Shown: positions 1 through 10,009, counted from the stretch's first letter. The stretch is 55,817 nt of DNA from Planctomycetaceae bacterium (GCA_002709225.1 PAQH01000008.1:1-55817); one strand, 5' to 3'. Numbers and translations: made by a program. Notes: generated by a model not told the origin, from the letters alone.

Positions 1-141
1 GAGGTCATGTCGCGACACGGCTACCTCCTTGTGCCTTGTCAAAGGTGTGAGACAACAAGGTGGTAGCTGTTTTTGTTTTCGCAGCGAATCCCAATTCAGG
101 GAAAGAGCCTAGTTCGACGATCGAGTTGGACACCTCCTCCC

Positions 142-670
142 TCATAATTCCTGAGTCTCACCCTCAATCGCCGTGAACTCTTCGACGTCCACGAAGTCGA
201 TATCAGCAGCAAACTGGTCAGCAAACGCCTTGACCAGTACTTTTTCTGGCGCATCGGTTTGCCCCCAACGGTTAACGTGAGCTCGACACCGCCGACTGAG
301 TCAATCGGAAGCCACGAGCGGTAAAGAAAGGCTCGGCAGTGACAAGCAGTCCGTGATGTGAGGGATCTACCCTGCACTCCAGTCGACCTCTCAGGCATTG
401 GCATGAGTCAGGCCCGCAGCGGTAGATCACCTCGCCTCACGTTCGACGTGTTTTGTACCAACCAGCCCGAACAGCAAGGCCACCGCGGTCCACCGCTAGA
501 TTTGACACAGCGGTACATCAGCCGAAACAATCGCTTCGAAGTGGAACTGGCTACCGGGAATAGACGCTCACTTTATATTCGCGGCCTGAAGCGCAACTCA
601 GGCTGGTGCAGGAATCGCGCAACGAGGTGTCGCGGACCTCGTAATCAGAGCCGTTATGCATGTGAATGTC
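142..670 (-). pseudogene. possible decayed coding region, identity unknown
   Basis: No intact gene is visible here, but reading the minus strand gives several protein-like stretches that jump between frames. One runs from about 670 to 551 (it contains HNGSDYEVRDTSLRD). Another runs from about 566 to 496 (FHFEAIVSADVPL), another from about 375 to 305 (DPSHHGLLVTAEPFFTARGF), and the last ends at a TGA at 142-144 (APEKVLVKAFADQFAADIDF). Each has balanced, non-repetitive composition, and each ends at a stop or runs out of frame. This pattern fits an old gene broken by several indels. The family is not recognised. Chance protein-like reading of GC-rich DNA is the alternative. Confidence 0.25.
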
Positions 671-766
671 TAAGCCGATTGCATGCGCTTGGCTGGCAGG
701 TTCTGCCAGACATGACGCTACGCTGGCAAGGGGATCACTCGAAGCCGAGAACTTTCCTAGGACTTC

Positions 767-3082
767 CTAACCACGTGGGTTTCGCAGGAACTTCTGGTAA
801 GGCAAGCGGACACCCCCGACGAAAAAGCGATCGGAACGAAACCTTTCGGGGGTCTGATATCCATCCGCTCCGGCAAAGGTGACAACGTCGTCCTGGTCAA
901 CCCCATCACCACTCACACCAAAGCCACCGACCAGAATCTCTGATTGATAAAGTGAGGAGCTTCCGGGAAAAAAGACGATCCCATTTTGGTTGAAATGATT
1001 GCTAGCATCGCGGAAATTCTGGCCGGCGTGAAACGTGTTGTAGCCGAGCACAGACGTAAAATCAGAGGCCCGTAACGGCTCCCCAATGTTTTCTCCGCTG
1101 GATGGGTTGATGCGATTCTCATCATCCACACCATCATTGAGAATCGAGAACGGAGGTGGTGCACTACCTTCAACGCCATCGGGAAAGCGGGCTTCGGAGA
1201 GAAAGCGAAATGTGCGGTTGGTGAAAGAAACTTCCTTGGGCAAGTCACCGACGTTGTCGATGTCCAGCAGCGTGTTGGCATCTGCGTAATAGGCCGTATT
1301 ACGTGCCTTGGCAACCGCAACGGCGACGGAAAAATAGGTGGCATCTTCCATCCGATAGAGCCCCAGGATATTGCCATCTTTGTCAGCCACTGAAAAAACC
1401 ATGCGGGTGCGAGACCCAAGAGGCAGACGGATTCCTGCGCGGACTCGATTCGCTTCCGCAATCGACTGATCGATAATCCGCTCCACGTCGCTCGCTGAGA
1501 GCAATCCCGATGCTTGGGGAGTCACCAACCAACCTGTAGGGATTGCCTCTCCTTGACGATAGAGGTCGTCGTTGGGTGCAATTGGCTGATCGGCACCACT
1601 GGTATGGTCTCCGACTCCCACCTCAACGCCTTTCCGGAGAATCGTCTCGACTCCCGAGATGGGTGCGGCCGTAGTCGGGTTCGGACCGACGATTTCGAGC
1701 TTTAGCCCGCCCAGGTCCACACGGCCAAAGGGCAGGTCAAAGCCATCCAGCGGGGCAATTCCATCCAAACTTCCTACCGACGCTCCAGCCGTCGCAGACC
1801 CACCCGCCGCAGCAAACGCGATCCACTCAGATTCGAGTACCTGGGCCGCATTCGTCCGTGTCCTTTCTGCCTCGAACACTTCATTCTCGGAGGGATTGAC
1901 CGGTAGGGCCGTAAATCCCTGTTCATGTGTGGCATACCCATCAGGCCCTGGGAAAAAGACACCAATGCCACCCACTAGGATTCCATCCTTGTAGAGTGGG
2001 ATGCCCCCGGGTAAGGTCGCGATCCCACGAGCCTGCGCAAACACCATACGGCCGGATTGGAATCCATACGACTCGGGTGCGGGCAGGTTGACATCGTCCG
2101 CCAGGTGTGCTGGGTCGATGTTGAACCGTTGTGGCAGCAGTGCATCGTCGTCTGTTCCCTTAATCGTATCTTCACCGGGGTGGACGAGACTGTCACGGTT
2201 TGTGTTTTCAATGTCGAACAAGTCAACCGGAGGCGTAAAACGAATTCCCGCGGGAAAATGCCCGCCCAGACCAATCGGCCCCACAGTACCAGGGCCGCGC
2301 TCACGCGAGTCGATGTCTGCGATGTTTGGATTGGACTCCACGGCTCGCTGTGTCACTGTGCTTTGACTAATGTTACGAATTGTCCGTGATGTCAGCGGGG
2401 CCTGATTATGAGCAAAATAGGCTGCGGTTCTGGCTTTTGCCACCGCGCCGTCGATCGCAAAGACCAGGGTTGACTCATCGGTGATCGTCGTGAGCACCGC
2501 CTCCTCAACCCGCACTCCCAGAATAGTTCCACCGCGGTCTACGACCGCGATAATTGCCGTTTCACTCGCCGAAGCAGCGGCGCCTCGAGCGAGCAAGGTT
2601 GCCACTTCGGTCGTGCTGATCTGAGCCGCGTCGAACGCCGGCGCCGCCATGGCGGGGGGCAGTGTCGCGGGATCCAATTGAGACGGCTGCTGGCCGGCCG
2701 GTTCCCCTTCTGCATTCAGATAATTGACCACCATGAGCGCGTCGACTGCTGAAACCGCCTGATCCTCACTGACATCGTAGAACAATTGCACCCCGCTATT
2801 GGATGGCGCTTCACCCGCACCCGAGGCAATCCCGCCGTCGGGACGCGACCGAGCGGCATTGCGATTCAGATAACTGACAACCGAAATCGCGTCTGACGCA
2901 GAAATCTGCCCATCGCCGTTGACATCAAGCGGAATTTCCGAGTTGTGGGCGGGGACATCCAGAGACGTGCCCAGAGAACCTGTCAGCAGCTGGCGCGTTT
3001 CTAATCGCTCGATGCCCAGAGCGCGGCGTCCATTTCGACGTGCTCGCTGGAATCGCTGTTTTCTGTGCATCGGTTTTGTCAT
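767..3082 (-). CDS. secreted dockerin-like protein with two GlcG/HbpS-like (DUF336) domains
   Basis: The protein is about 771 residues from the ATG at 3082; the frame stays open to 3187 but that extension looks non-coding. Residues about 19-33 carry the planctomycete N-terminal export motif (RRALGIERLETRQLL). Two dockerin type I-like calcium loops follow, DVNGDGQISASDA at about 53-65 and a weaker DVSEDQAVSAVDA copy at about 103-115. The rest is two GlcG/HbpS-like units. Each has the 'AVAKARxxAYxA' helix and a late 'LVGGxGV' strand, and the first also has a GGIPLY element. GlcG-type domains in other proteins bind haem or cobalamin-like ligands, but no ligand can be assigned here. The protein is probably exported or cell-surface. 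An ATG four codons further in has a GGAG 12 bases upstream and could be the true start. Confidence 0.8.
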   Translation of the reverse strand: MTKPMHRKQRFQRARRNGRRALGIERLETRQLLTGSLGTSLDVPAHNSEIPLDVNGDGQISASDAISVVSYLNRNAARSRPDGGIASGAGEAPSNSGVQLFYDVSEDQAVSAVDALMVVNYLNAEGEPAGQQPSQLDPATLPPAMAAPAFDAAQISTTEVATLLARGAAASASETAIIAVVDRGGTILGVRVEEAVLTTITDESTLVFAIDGAVAKARTAAYFAHNQAPLTSRTIRNISQSTVTQRAVESNPNIADIDSRERGPGTVGPIGLGGHFPAGIRFTPPVDLFDIENTNRDSLVHPGEDTIKGTDDDALLPQRFNIDPAHLADDVNLPAPESYGFQSGRMVFAQARGIATLPGGIPLYKDGILVGGIGVFFPGPDGYATHEQGFTALPVNPSENEVFEAERTRTNAAQVLESEWIAFAAAGGSATAGASVGSLDGIAPLDGFDLPFGRVDLGGLKLEIVGPNPTTAAPISGVETILRKGVEVGVGDHTSGADQPIAPNDDLYRQGEAIPTGWLVTPQASGLLSASDVERIIDQSIAEANRVRAGIRLPLGSRTRMVFSVADKDGNILGLYRMEDATYFSVAVAVAKARNTAYYADANTLLDIDNVGDLPKEVSFTNRTFRFLSEARFPDGVEGSAPPPFSILNDGVDDENRINPSSGENIGEPLRASDFTSVLGYNTFHAGQNFRDASNHFNQNGIVFFPGSSSLYQSEILVGGFGVSGDGVDQDDVVTFAGADGYQTPERFRSDRFFVGGVRLPYQKFLRNPRG

Positions 3083-3240
3083 CTCCGGAACGTTGGACGT
3101 GCAAGAACTATCAGACGCCCGATCGGTACGACCACTACAATCGGTGCAAACGGTACCGTTTGTACAGGCATTTTTTTGTAGGGGCACTTTTATGGTGAGA
3201 ACGCTAACCAGGATAATTATCGGTTCGACTTGATCGGAAA

Positions 3241-5292
3241 ATGCCTAACAACCGATACAAGAGGCGTAACCGGTCTCACCGGAACAATCGGCCTACTCCT
3301 ACTCTCTTCCCCAGAGTTCCAACCGTGTTTGTTCCGACTACAACGTTTCATACGGTTTTTCCTTGCCGGTCACCTCGCATTGGCCTCCTGCGCGGCGTCC
3401 TACCGGGCCTTATTCTGGGCATCGCCACCACTAGTTTGAGTCAGGATGCAGTGCCACCGGCTGGTTTGGGTCAGGTGCCACCGGCGCAAAGCCCTCCTCC
3501 CACGTTGCGCTCCGCACCGGGTGAAGTCGAGACATCTCCGGCCACCAACCCGACGGAAATGGACTCCCAGGATGCGGACCATCCCGGAAGGGAGTTAGCC
3601 GACGGCTATCCTGCAGACCCGCGGACCAACCTGCCGCATGGCTTCAGTGGGCCCAGCGGAATCTTGCCCCGCGAAAATCAATCCGATCCCCATTTTGAAC
3701 CGATCGAAGATCGCTGGCGACTCGCTGCACCAGCCTGGGATCGATATGGCAAGGGACATCCCGCACAGTCTGACTATCCGTTCGTGCCCGGCGACAAATG
3801 GAACCCTTACCGCCAAAACGTGTTGAAGGGGGATTATCCGATCATCGGTCAAAATACGTTTTTGACACTCACCGCCGAATCGCGCATGCTGCTCGAGTCA
3901 CGGCAGGTTCCCACGCCAACGACTCCTTTTGAAAGCACCGTGCATCCAGATCAGGAAGAATTTTTCGGTGACCCAAATCAATACTTCTACAATCACAACT
4001 TCATCGCCAGTGTCGACCTGGTACACGGATTGGCGGCGTTCAAGCAGCCAGACTGGCGTATCCGGGTTTCCACTTTCTTCAACATGAATTACCTCGACAC
4101 CAATGAACTGGGAATCGTCAACCCAGACGTACGCGAGGGCACAACGCGTTTTCGCGAGGACTTTGCGCTGGAGGAGTGGTTTGTCGAATCGAAGATCGCC
4201 GATCTCAGTCCGAATTACGATACCTTGTCGGTTCGCGCAGGGTCGCAGTTGTTTGTGAGCGACTTCCGAGGCTTCATTTTCAGCGATATCAACCGAGGGG
4301 TAAGGCTGTTCGGAAGCGGCCGTGCGAACGTCGACCAATTCAACCTCGTCTGGTTTGATCAGACGGCCAAGGACGTCAACAGCGAGCTGAATCAGTTCGA
4401 AGACCGGGGCCAGAACACGGTCATTGCCAACTACTATCGCCAAGACTTTATTTGGCCCGGATTCACCATGCAGCTAAGCTTCCACTCCAATCATGATCAG
4501 GCTTCGCTGGAGTATGATGAGAACGACTTCCTGGTACGGCCTGACCCAGCGGGCGTCGCACAACCGCATCGCATCGAATCCTATTACCTGGGAATGGCTA
4601 CCAATGGGCACATCGGTCGTCTCAACATCAACCAGGCGCTTTACTGGGTCACAGGCGACGACACCTTAAACCCGTTAGCAGGCCGCCCCGTTGAAATCGA
4701 TGCAACGATGGGAGCTTTCGAACTGTCGTACGACCGAGACTGGATGCGTTTTCGAACCTCCTACTTTTACGCATCGGGGGACCCTGACATCAATGACGGC
4801 AAAGCAGAAGGCTTCGACGCAATCTTTGACAATCCAAATTTCGCAGGGGGTGAATTTAGCTACTGGCAACGCCAAGCTGTGCGTCTTCTGGGTGTCAACT
4901 TAGTCAACCGAGCAAGCCTGCTACCAGATATGCGTTCAAGTAAGGTCGTCGGCCAAACCAACTTCGTGAATCCGGGATTGCAGTTGTTCAATCTCGGGGT
5001 CGACGCTGACCTGACTCCGAAGACCAAGTTGATCGGAAACACCAACTTTATGTGGTTCAACCAAACCGAGATTCTCGAGACCTTTGTCTTTCAAAGCGGA
5101 GTTCACAACTACATTGGCGCCGACTTGAGTTTGGGTGTCGAGCATCGCCCCCACCTCAACAACAATATTATGTTTATCGGAGGTGTTTCGGGCCTGGTTC
5201 CCGGCCGGGGATTCAAAGATCTCTACAACACGCTTGATAGAGGAACCGGAAACCTCTTTGCGAGCTTCGTCGAAGCAATTTTCCTCTATTGA
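3241..5292 (+). CDS. outer-membrane beta-barrel (porin-like) protein
   Basis: The predicted protein has 683 residues. A basic N-terminus leads into a hydrophobic stretch at about residues 47-66 ending in a plausible signal-peptidase site (SLSQ-DA). A Pro-rich linker of roughly 100 residues follows. The remainder is rich in alternating aromatic/polar strands (for example WRIRVSTFFNMNY and FTMQLSFHSNH) and ends in FVEAIFLY with a terminal aromatic residue, as outer-membrane barrels do. No exact family is recognised; it resembles the large planctomycete barrel proteins often annotated as hypothetical or porin. It is convergent with the pentaheme cytochrome gene, with only 36 bp between them, so a role as the outer-membrane part of an electron conduit is possible but unproven. 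Confidence 0.7.
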   Translation: MPNNRYKRRNRSHRNNRPTPTLFPRVPTVFVPTTTFHTVFPCRSPRIGLLRGVLPGLILGIATTSLSQDAVPPAGLGQVPPAQSPPPTLRSAPGEVETSPATNPTEMDSQDADHPGRELADGYPADPRTNLPHGFSGPSGILPRENQSDPHFEPIEDRWRLAAPAWDRYGKGHPAQSDYPFVPGDKWNPYRQNVLKGDYPIIGQNTFLTLTAESRMLLESRQVPTPTTPFESTVHPDQEEFFGDPNQYFYNHNFIASVDLVHGLAAFKQPDWRIRVSTFFNMNYLDTNELGIVNPDVREGTTRFREDFALEEWFVESKIADLSPNYDTLSVRAGSQLFVSDFRGFIFSDINRGVRLFGSGRANVDQFNLVWFDQTAKDVNSELNQFEDRGQNTVIANYYRQDFIWPGFTMQLSFHSNHDQASLEYDENDFLVRPDPAGVAQPHRIESYYLGMATNGHIGRLNINQALYWVTGDDTLNPLAGRPVEIDATMGAFELSYDRDWMRFRTSYFYASGDPDINDGKAEGFDAIFDNPNFAGGEFSYWQRQAVRLLGVNLVNRASLLPDMRSSKVVGQTNFVNPGLQLFNLGVDADLTPKTKLIGNTNFMWFNQTEILETFVFQSGVHNYIGADLSLGVEHRPHLNNNIMFIGGVSGLVPGRGFKDLYNTLDRGTGNLFASFVEAIFLY

Positions 5293-5328
5293 CATGTCAG
5301 TCACCGGGAACGCGCCACACACCTGCTC

Positions 5329-7104
5329 TCACGGGGCAAGTGTATTGCCTAGCGCCTTCATCTGGTTCTGAAAACGCCGCGCGTCATAACCTTCGAGCAC
5401 CGGAAGCGTCTTCTCCAGCGCGCTTTGTTCCAGGTTAAATGGCTGACTTAATCCTGGTAACTGCTGCACCGCAGCGCGGTTCTGACGAATCACCAAGGAA
5501 ACGCCGCCGGCTTCGATGTCCCTCAGGATTTTCCCCGTGGGATCGTCGGGCGAATAGCCCGCGAGTGGATCCACCACACCTTTTGCGGTAAATAGCTTGG
5601 TGACATCCTCTGGTGTTGCTTTCAATTCGCGATCGACGAACACAAACAACCACACCATGAGCCGGGCGGAATCGTAGTCAACGATTTGGTCTGCAGCAAT
5701 CTGGCAAATTTCACTGAGGAGCTTCTGCCCTGCCTCGGGTGTGAGATTTTGCTTCTCGAGATCAGCTGCCACCTCCGTGGCCCATGCCGCGACCTTTCTG
5801 GCCTGTTGGATCAGCGTAACCTTATCACCATAGGGTCGGGCCGCCGCCGCGGCATAAAGAGGATTCAGTCGCTGTTGCAACTCTTCACCATTACGCCCGC
5901 TGGCGCCAACGGCCAAACGCACCAAGGCCGTGGGCCATTCCCTCAGCAGGGGGCGGCCGGGGGCTCCCACGCGCTGGTGGCGGAATTGTCGCCAGCCCTT
6001 CGGTTGCAGCTCGTGGTGGCAGGCAAAACAATCGTACTGGGCCAGATCTGGCCACGGTGGCGTCTGCGTCAAGAGTTCATTTGTCTTCGCTTCGGCGAGA
6101 TCGGCCAATAACGTCACAGATTGGCCAAGCGAAACCATGGCACCCACCAAGGCGGCGGTGGTCTTCGGTAGTCCATCCGGGCGATAGACGCCCTCAGCGA
6201 AAAGTGGATCTCGAGTTGACGCTAGAAAGGACTGCTGCAATTGTGCACCCTTCTCAGACAGGTGTCGCCAATGACGCGGCATTTGCTGAACAAACGCGCC
6301 GATCTCGAAGCCGGGTAAAGGCGGGTGGCCTGCGGCATACATTTCGTGCGTGACTACACGTCCACTCGGCGCATCACCGAGGTGGCAAGATAGACACGCG
6401 CGGGCCCGGTTGGCTGGGGAACGCAAGTCGGTGTAGCCATAGCCTTCTTGTTTTTCCTGGGGAGCGAGAAAACGCCAGACGTCCTTTGTTGAAGAGTCGC
6501 TAAGATCGGTCGTCGGTTGAACCGCGTGAGGAAAAAACCAGCCTTTAGTATCCCGGCGATCACCCGATGAACCGTGACAACCCTCACAGCTGATGCCGAA
6601 CCGAACGTCATCCAGTTGCACGAGTTCGCTAGTGCACATCCCCTGCTCATCCAAAGTTATGTCTGCCAACGGAAGACCGGTGTGACATGCCAAACAGCGC
6701 AGGTCGCGATGAATTTCCCGCACTCCCATCAGCTTTCCCATCTTTCTTGATCGCTCATTGAGGAGCACCGCATAGGCCTGCCCGTGTTTATCGCTCTGCG
6801 ACCAAATGGCAAACTCGCGGTAGAGGATCCACTGGTCGTCTGTAACCGCGCGGGATAGACCACCGGGAAGTCGGATGACAGCGTCTTCCAGGCCTGAATT
6901 GTGGCAGCTGATGCATTTCGCAAAACCGACGTAGGTGCGCCGCTGCGATTCGACCTGTTGGTCTTCCTGCGCAACCACTCGACCACCGCTGAGCGCCAGC
7001 AATACCGCGCTCCAGCTGGCTATCCCAGCGATCCTGTCGATCCACGAACATTGACGTGCCGGTGGCCCACAAGTCAACCGCTGACGATGCGCTATCAGGG
7101 ACAT
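5329..7104 (-). CDS. pentaheme c-type cytochrome (cytochrome c554-like), copy A
   Basis: A 591-residue secreted cytochrome. The hydrophobic stretch IAGIASWSAVLLALSGG at about residues 25-41 followed by VVAQ looks like a signal peptide. Five CXXCH haem-binding motifs occur at residues 64, 137, 173, 237 and 359 (CISCH, CLACH, CEGCH, CLSCH, CFACH). A conserved 'AAGHPPL' follows the fourth haem and likely provides distal His ligands. The C-terminal 200 residues are alpha-helical without haems. The motif order matches the neighbouring gene, so the two are paralogues. Its start overlaps the end of that gene by 10 bp, with AGGAG eight bases before the ATG, indicating translational coupling. The likely role is periplasmic or surface electron transfer. 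Terminal substrate or acceptor is not evident. Confidence 0.88.
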   Translation of the reverse strand: MSLIAHRQRLTCGPPARQCSWIDRIAGIASWSAVLLALSGGRVVAQEDQQVESQRRTYVGFAKCISCHNSGLEDAVIRLPGGLSRAVTDDQWILYREFAIWSQSDKHGQAYAVLLNERSRKMGKLMGVREIHRDLRCLACHTGLPLADITLDEQGMCTSELVQLDDVRFGISCEGCHGSSGDRRDTKGWFFPHAVQPTTDLSDSSTKDVWRFLAPQEKQEGYGYTDLRSPANRARACLSCHLGDAPSGRVVTHEMYAAGHPPLPGFEIGAFVQQMPRHWRHLSEKGAQLQQSFLASTRDPLFAEGVYRPDGLPKTTAALVGAMVSLGQSVTLLADLAEAKTNELLTQTPPWPDLAQYDCFACHHELQPKGWRQFRHQRVGAPGRPLLREWPTALVRLAVGASGRNGEELQQRLNPLYAAAAARPYGDKVTLIQQARKVAAWATEVAADLEKQNLTPEAGQKLLSEICQIAADQIVDYDSARLMVWLFVFVDRELKATPEDVTKLFTAKGVVDPLAGYSPDDPTGKILRDIEAGGVSLVIRQNRAAVQQLPGLSQPFNLEQSALEKTLPVLEGYDARRFQNQMKALGNTLAP

Positions 7105-8528
7105 GGCGCACTCTCCTGCTCAGGGGAAGGGTCCGGGGCACCCCCTGCTGATTCCAACTCGTTGACGAGATCGCGAAGGGCTGTACTCACGGCTGCACGG
7201 GGCGCCGGCTGCTCAGTTCCTGGTCTGCGAAACCCACGGGGGCTGACAAACGTTTCGGGGAACTGTAACAAACTTCTTACCCGATCGATGCGTATTTGTG
7301 TCTCCGTGGCCGGGGCATCCGCGGGACGTGTTTTACGGTTGTCCTGGTCGTGTGCGCGAATCGCGAGGTACAGTTGCACTGCAGAATCCCAGTCCAACGA
7401 GTCCGATTGAGTTGCCCGCCTCACATAATCAAACGATATCTCACTCGCTTCCAGCTGAGCGAGTGCCAGCCGGACTTCACGCAGGACAGCTTTGGGTTCG
7501 GCGACGACGCTACCTTCCATCACTGTCCTCAGACGCGACAGCGCGGAGTCCTGCTGCGTTGAACCGCGTTCAAGCAAACCAGAGTACCAACTGCCCCAAC
7601 GAATGGTGGTCGCGGCACTGGTATTGTTCTGCGCGAGCCGGGGTAGATCGCGGTGGCATGAAAAACAATCGTATTCAGCCAACTCCGGCCAGACTGCACC
7701 ATCAACCTGTGAGTCGGCCTTGCTCACCCGTAGTTCCAGCATCTTCAGCGCTCCGGCCGCAGCAGCCCGCTGGCCCGCTTCCCAGAGTCGGGCATGGAAA
7801 TCGGGACGCTTCTCTGCCGGTCCCGGGTTCCAATGTTTTGGAAGTGCGTCGTGATAGGCACTGAACTCGAACTTCATTACGGGGTGACCAGCTGCAATCA
7901 AATCGTGATTGACTTCCCCATCAACGGCCCCCACATGACAACGGGCACACATCCGGGCGCGCGAGTCCAGGGATTTCGTTTCCAACATACCGGTCTGAGT
8001 GGCATCGAGGTCTTCCCACCCGTCACGATAATGGGGCGCGATCCAGTCGCCCGCGGCACCATGGCAGTCTTCGCAACTCACCCCGTGCTGCCCATAGAAA
8101 CGTCGGCCGCGACGTGGTGCCTGTGACAAGGGACTGTGGCATTTCAGGCAATCCGCGTATTCGGTCGCCGGGATGTCGATCCCTAGATTCCGCATCATCC
8201 GCTGAGACACTTCATTGCGCAATACCTCGAACGCTTTCGCGTGCGGGTCCTTCTCAAACCAGGTGACGTACTCGTTGCGTTGAATCGACCCGGTCGTATC
8301 CGCGCGGCCACTGCCATGGCAAGCCGTCGCCGAACAGGAGTGAACCCCCTCGTATTGTCTCTGCGCCTGTAAGATCTGCAACGGCGCGGTCAGGGACGTG
8401 TTGGCAACGACTGCTTGGGGCGTCGAAGAGGCACCCGTGTCATCGCTACTGGAACCACGACGATTTCCGATCCAAGCGATCGCAAGCAGTAGCGCCAGCA
8501 ACGTCGAAACGAGTTTTCTGCGGGACAT
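7095..8528 (-). CDS. pentaheme c-type cytochrome (cytochrome c554-like), copy B, with one CX4CH site
   Basis: A 477-residue exported cytochrome with an N-terminal membrane/signal segment (LVSTLLALLLAIAWIG, residues about 6-21). The haem sites are CSATACH at residue 65, CLKCH at 127, CEDCH at 152, CARCH at 194 and CFSCH at 288. The first has four rather than two residues between the cysteines, an uncommon CX4CH arrangement. Spacing and the 'AAGHPVM' element after the fourth site match the downstream pentaheme protein, so the pair arose by duplication. The gene sits between the decaheme gene (86 bp upstream) and its paralogue (10 bp overlap). It probably acts in the periplasm as an electron carrier between the decaheme protein and an outer partner; that order is inference. 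Confidence 0.88.
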   Translation of the reverse strand: MSRRKLVSTLLALLLAIAWIGNRRGSSSDDTGASSTPQAVVANTSLTAPLQILQAQRQYEGVHSCSATACHGSGRADTTGSIQRNEYVTWFEKDPHAKAFEVLRNEVSQRMMRNLGIDIPATEYADCLKCHSPLSQAPRRGRRFYGQHGVSCEDCHGAAGDWIAPHYRDGWEDLDATQTGMLETKSLDSRARMCARCHVGAVDGEVNHDLIAAGHPVMKFEFSAYHDALPKHWNPGPAEKRPDFHARLWEAGQRAAAAGALKMLELRVSKADSQVDGAVWPELAEYDCFSCHRDLPRLAQNNTSAATTIRWGSWYSGLLERGSTQQDSALSRLRTVMEGSVVAEPKAVLREVRLALAQLEASEISFDYVRRATQSDSLDWDSAVQLYLAIRAHDQDNRKTRPADAPATETQIRIDRVRSLLQFPETFVSPRGFRRPGTEQPAPRAAVSTALRDLVNELESAGGAPDPSPEQESAPCP

Positions 8529-8614
8529 ATCGGTTGACCTGGTCTGGTAGGATCACTGTCCTGTATCTTGGACCGACTGGGAACGCAAAACTAGGCGGCA
8601 GCAACTTACTTTCT

Positions 8615-10000
8615 TTACTCGTCGCTGGCGAAATGCTTGTGGTAGCGGTGACACTGGATACAATCCGACCGCACCGAACGCTGCCCGCCGTTGTTGCCCG
8701 GTGATGCGTGACAGCTGCGGCAGGTATCGATCGACGCCATCAAGATGTCGGTCGACGAGAAACTGCTGCTGGCGCCGTCATGACACTCCTCACAGCCCAT
8801 TGTCTCGTGACGGCGGTGACTAAAGTGACTTTGCGACATCCAGCGATTAGGAACCTTGGCAGCAGAAACCTTGAGACGAGTAATTTTCCCGGTTGTCGAT
8901 TCGGCGTCCTGTGCGTGGCAGAGGCTACAGGTGTTGTTCACGCTGCGAAATGTGTCGCCTGCCGAGAGCTTGCGTTCTGCCCATTCCCATTTATCTTTTG
9001 CCGTTGGTTGCTGCACCTCTTTCTTGCCGGGAAGCGTCTGCTCAGTCTTGGAAGCCTCTAGTACTTCCCCAGCGTGCTCATCGGCATAGGCAACCAACCG
9101 TTCACGGAGAACACCGACCAGTAATTCGGGCGCTACATGCGGCAACTCTCCTCCGACAAGTAGCGACTCGCTGGCTTCCAATCGGTGACACTCTTTACAG
9201 TGTTTCTCGTAGTTGATCGGTTGCATGTACTCCCCGTGATCGTCGCTAACGTGACAATCAACGCAGCTAAGTACGCGAAAGGCGTCCCCGTTCGCACTTT
9301 CGGGATGATCTGCCGGCAACAAAACGCCGTCAGACTCGAGATGAGTTTCATGGCTAAAGTGCAGTCGTGATTTGTCGCGCCACTCGTCTTGCTCATTTTC
9401 CGCGACCTCATGTACTCCATGATCAGCCAGCGACTCCGTCTCTGAGGGAGCCGCCATCAAGGCGAATTCGGGGTGGGTATCGAGCGAAAAAATACCGGTT
9501 CGAAATGTCAAGCTGCCATCGGCCGTTTCCATCGATCCATGACAATTCGTACAGTTGGCATCGCTCACCATTGCAAGCGCGTCGATGCCGCGATGTTCGT
9601 TGTGGCACGCAACGCAGCCGTCAATTGCGCCTTCTTGCATGACAGGGTTGTGATCATAGGTATCTTCCGGATGGCACGCCTGACAATCCTGATCCGTAAC
9701 CGAACTTGCATGGGCCGCACCCGACAATCCAAACCTACCCGCCAATGCCACGAGCGGCTGGAGATGCTTGCTATGGCATTGGCTACAGTCGTTTTCAAAA
9801 GACCGGTGTTGGGAAGCAACGGGCCGCGCCATATAGATTGACCAGTCCCCTATGAGAGCTGCGAACACCAACGCGCCGATGGGGAGTGCGGTGCACCATA
9901 CCCCCAACTGTAAACGCCGTCGTCGTATAGGATCGGATACCTGATCGACCTCAACATTGAGACGACGGGAAATCGAGCGAATCCAACGCGAGTCAGTCAT
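8615..10000 (-). CDS. membrane-anchored decaheme c-type cytochrome
   Basis: The protein has 461 residues. A cytoplasmic N-terminus of about 31 residues with a basic RRRR patch precedes one transmembrane helix at about 32-52. The rest should lie in the periplasm. Ten CXXCH motifs start at residues 72, 106, 129, 150, 246, 268, 358, 403, 427 and 447. Many additional histidines (for example HFSHETH and HFSHRRHE) are placed to give bis-His ligation. The pattern resembles cytochrome c3/c7-type multihaem proteins rather than the c554 type of its neighbours. It starts 9 bp after the membrane b-type gene, so the two are almost certainly co-translated, and it is the natural electron acceptor for that protein. 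The exact family and terminal acceptor are unknown. Confidence 0.88.
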   Translation of the reverse strand: MTDSRWIRSISRRLNVEVDQVSDPIRRRRLQLGVWCTALPIGALVFAALIGDWSIYMARPVASQHRSFENDCSQCHSKHLQPLVALAGRFGLSGAAHASSVTDQDCQACHPEDTYDHNPVMQEGAIDGCVACHNEHRGIDALAMVSDANCTNCHGSMETADGSLTFRTGIFSLDTHPEFALMAAPSETESLADHGVHEVAENEQDEWRDKSRLHFSHETHLESDGVLLPADHPESANGDAFRVLSCVDCHVSDDHGEYMQPINYEKHCKECHRLEASESLLVGGELPHVAPELLVGVLRERLVAYADEHAGEVLEASKTEQTLPGKKEVQQPTAKDKWEWAERKLSAGDTFRSVNNTCSLCHAQDAESTTGKITRLKVSAAKVPNRWMSQSHFSHRRHETMGCEECHDGASSSFSSTDILMASIDTCRSCHASPGNNGGQRSVRSDCIQCHRYHKHFASDE

Positions 10001-10009
10001 TCAGTACAC

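Noticed and set aside
1..60. Inverted repeat CCTTGTC / GACAACAAGG at the left end as a transposon end
   Set aside because: The arms match only partially and there is no transposase or target duplication.
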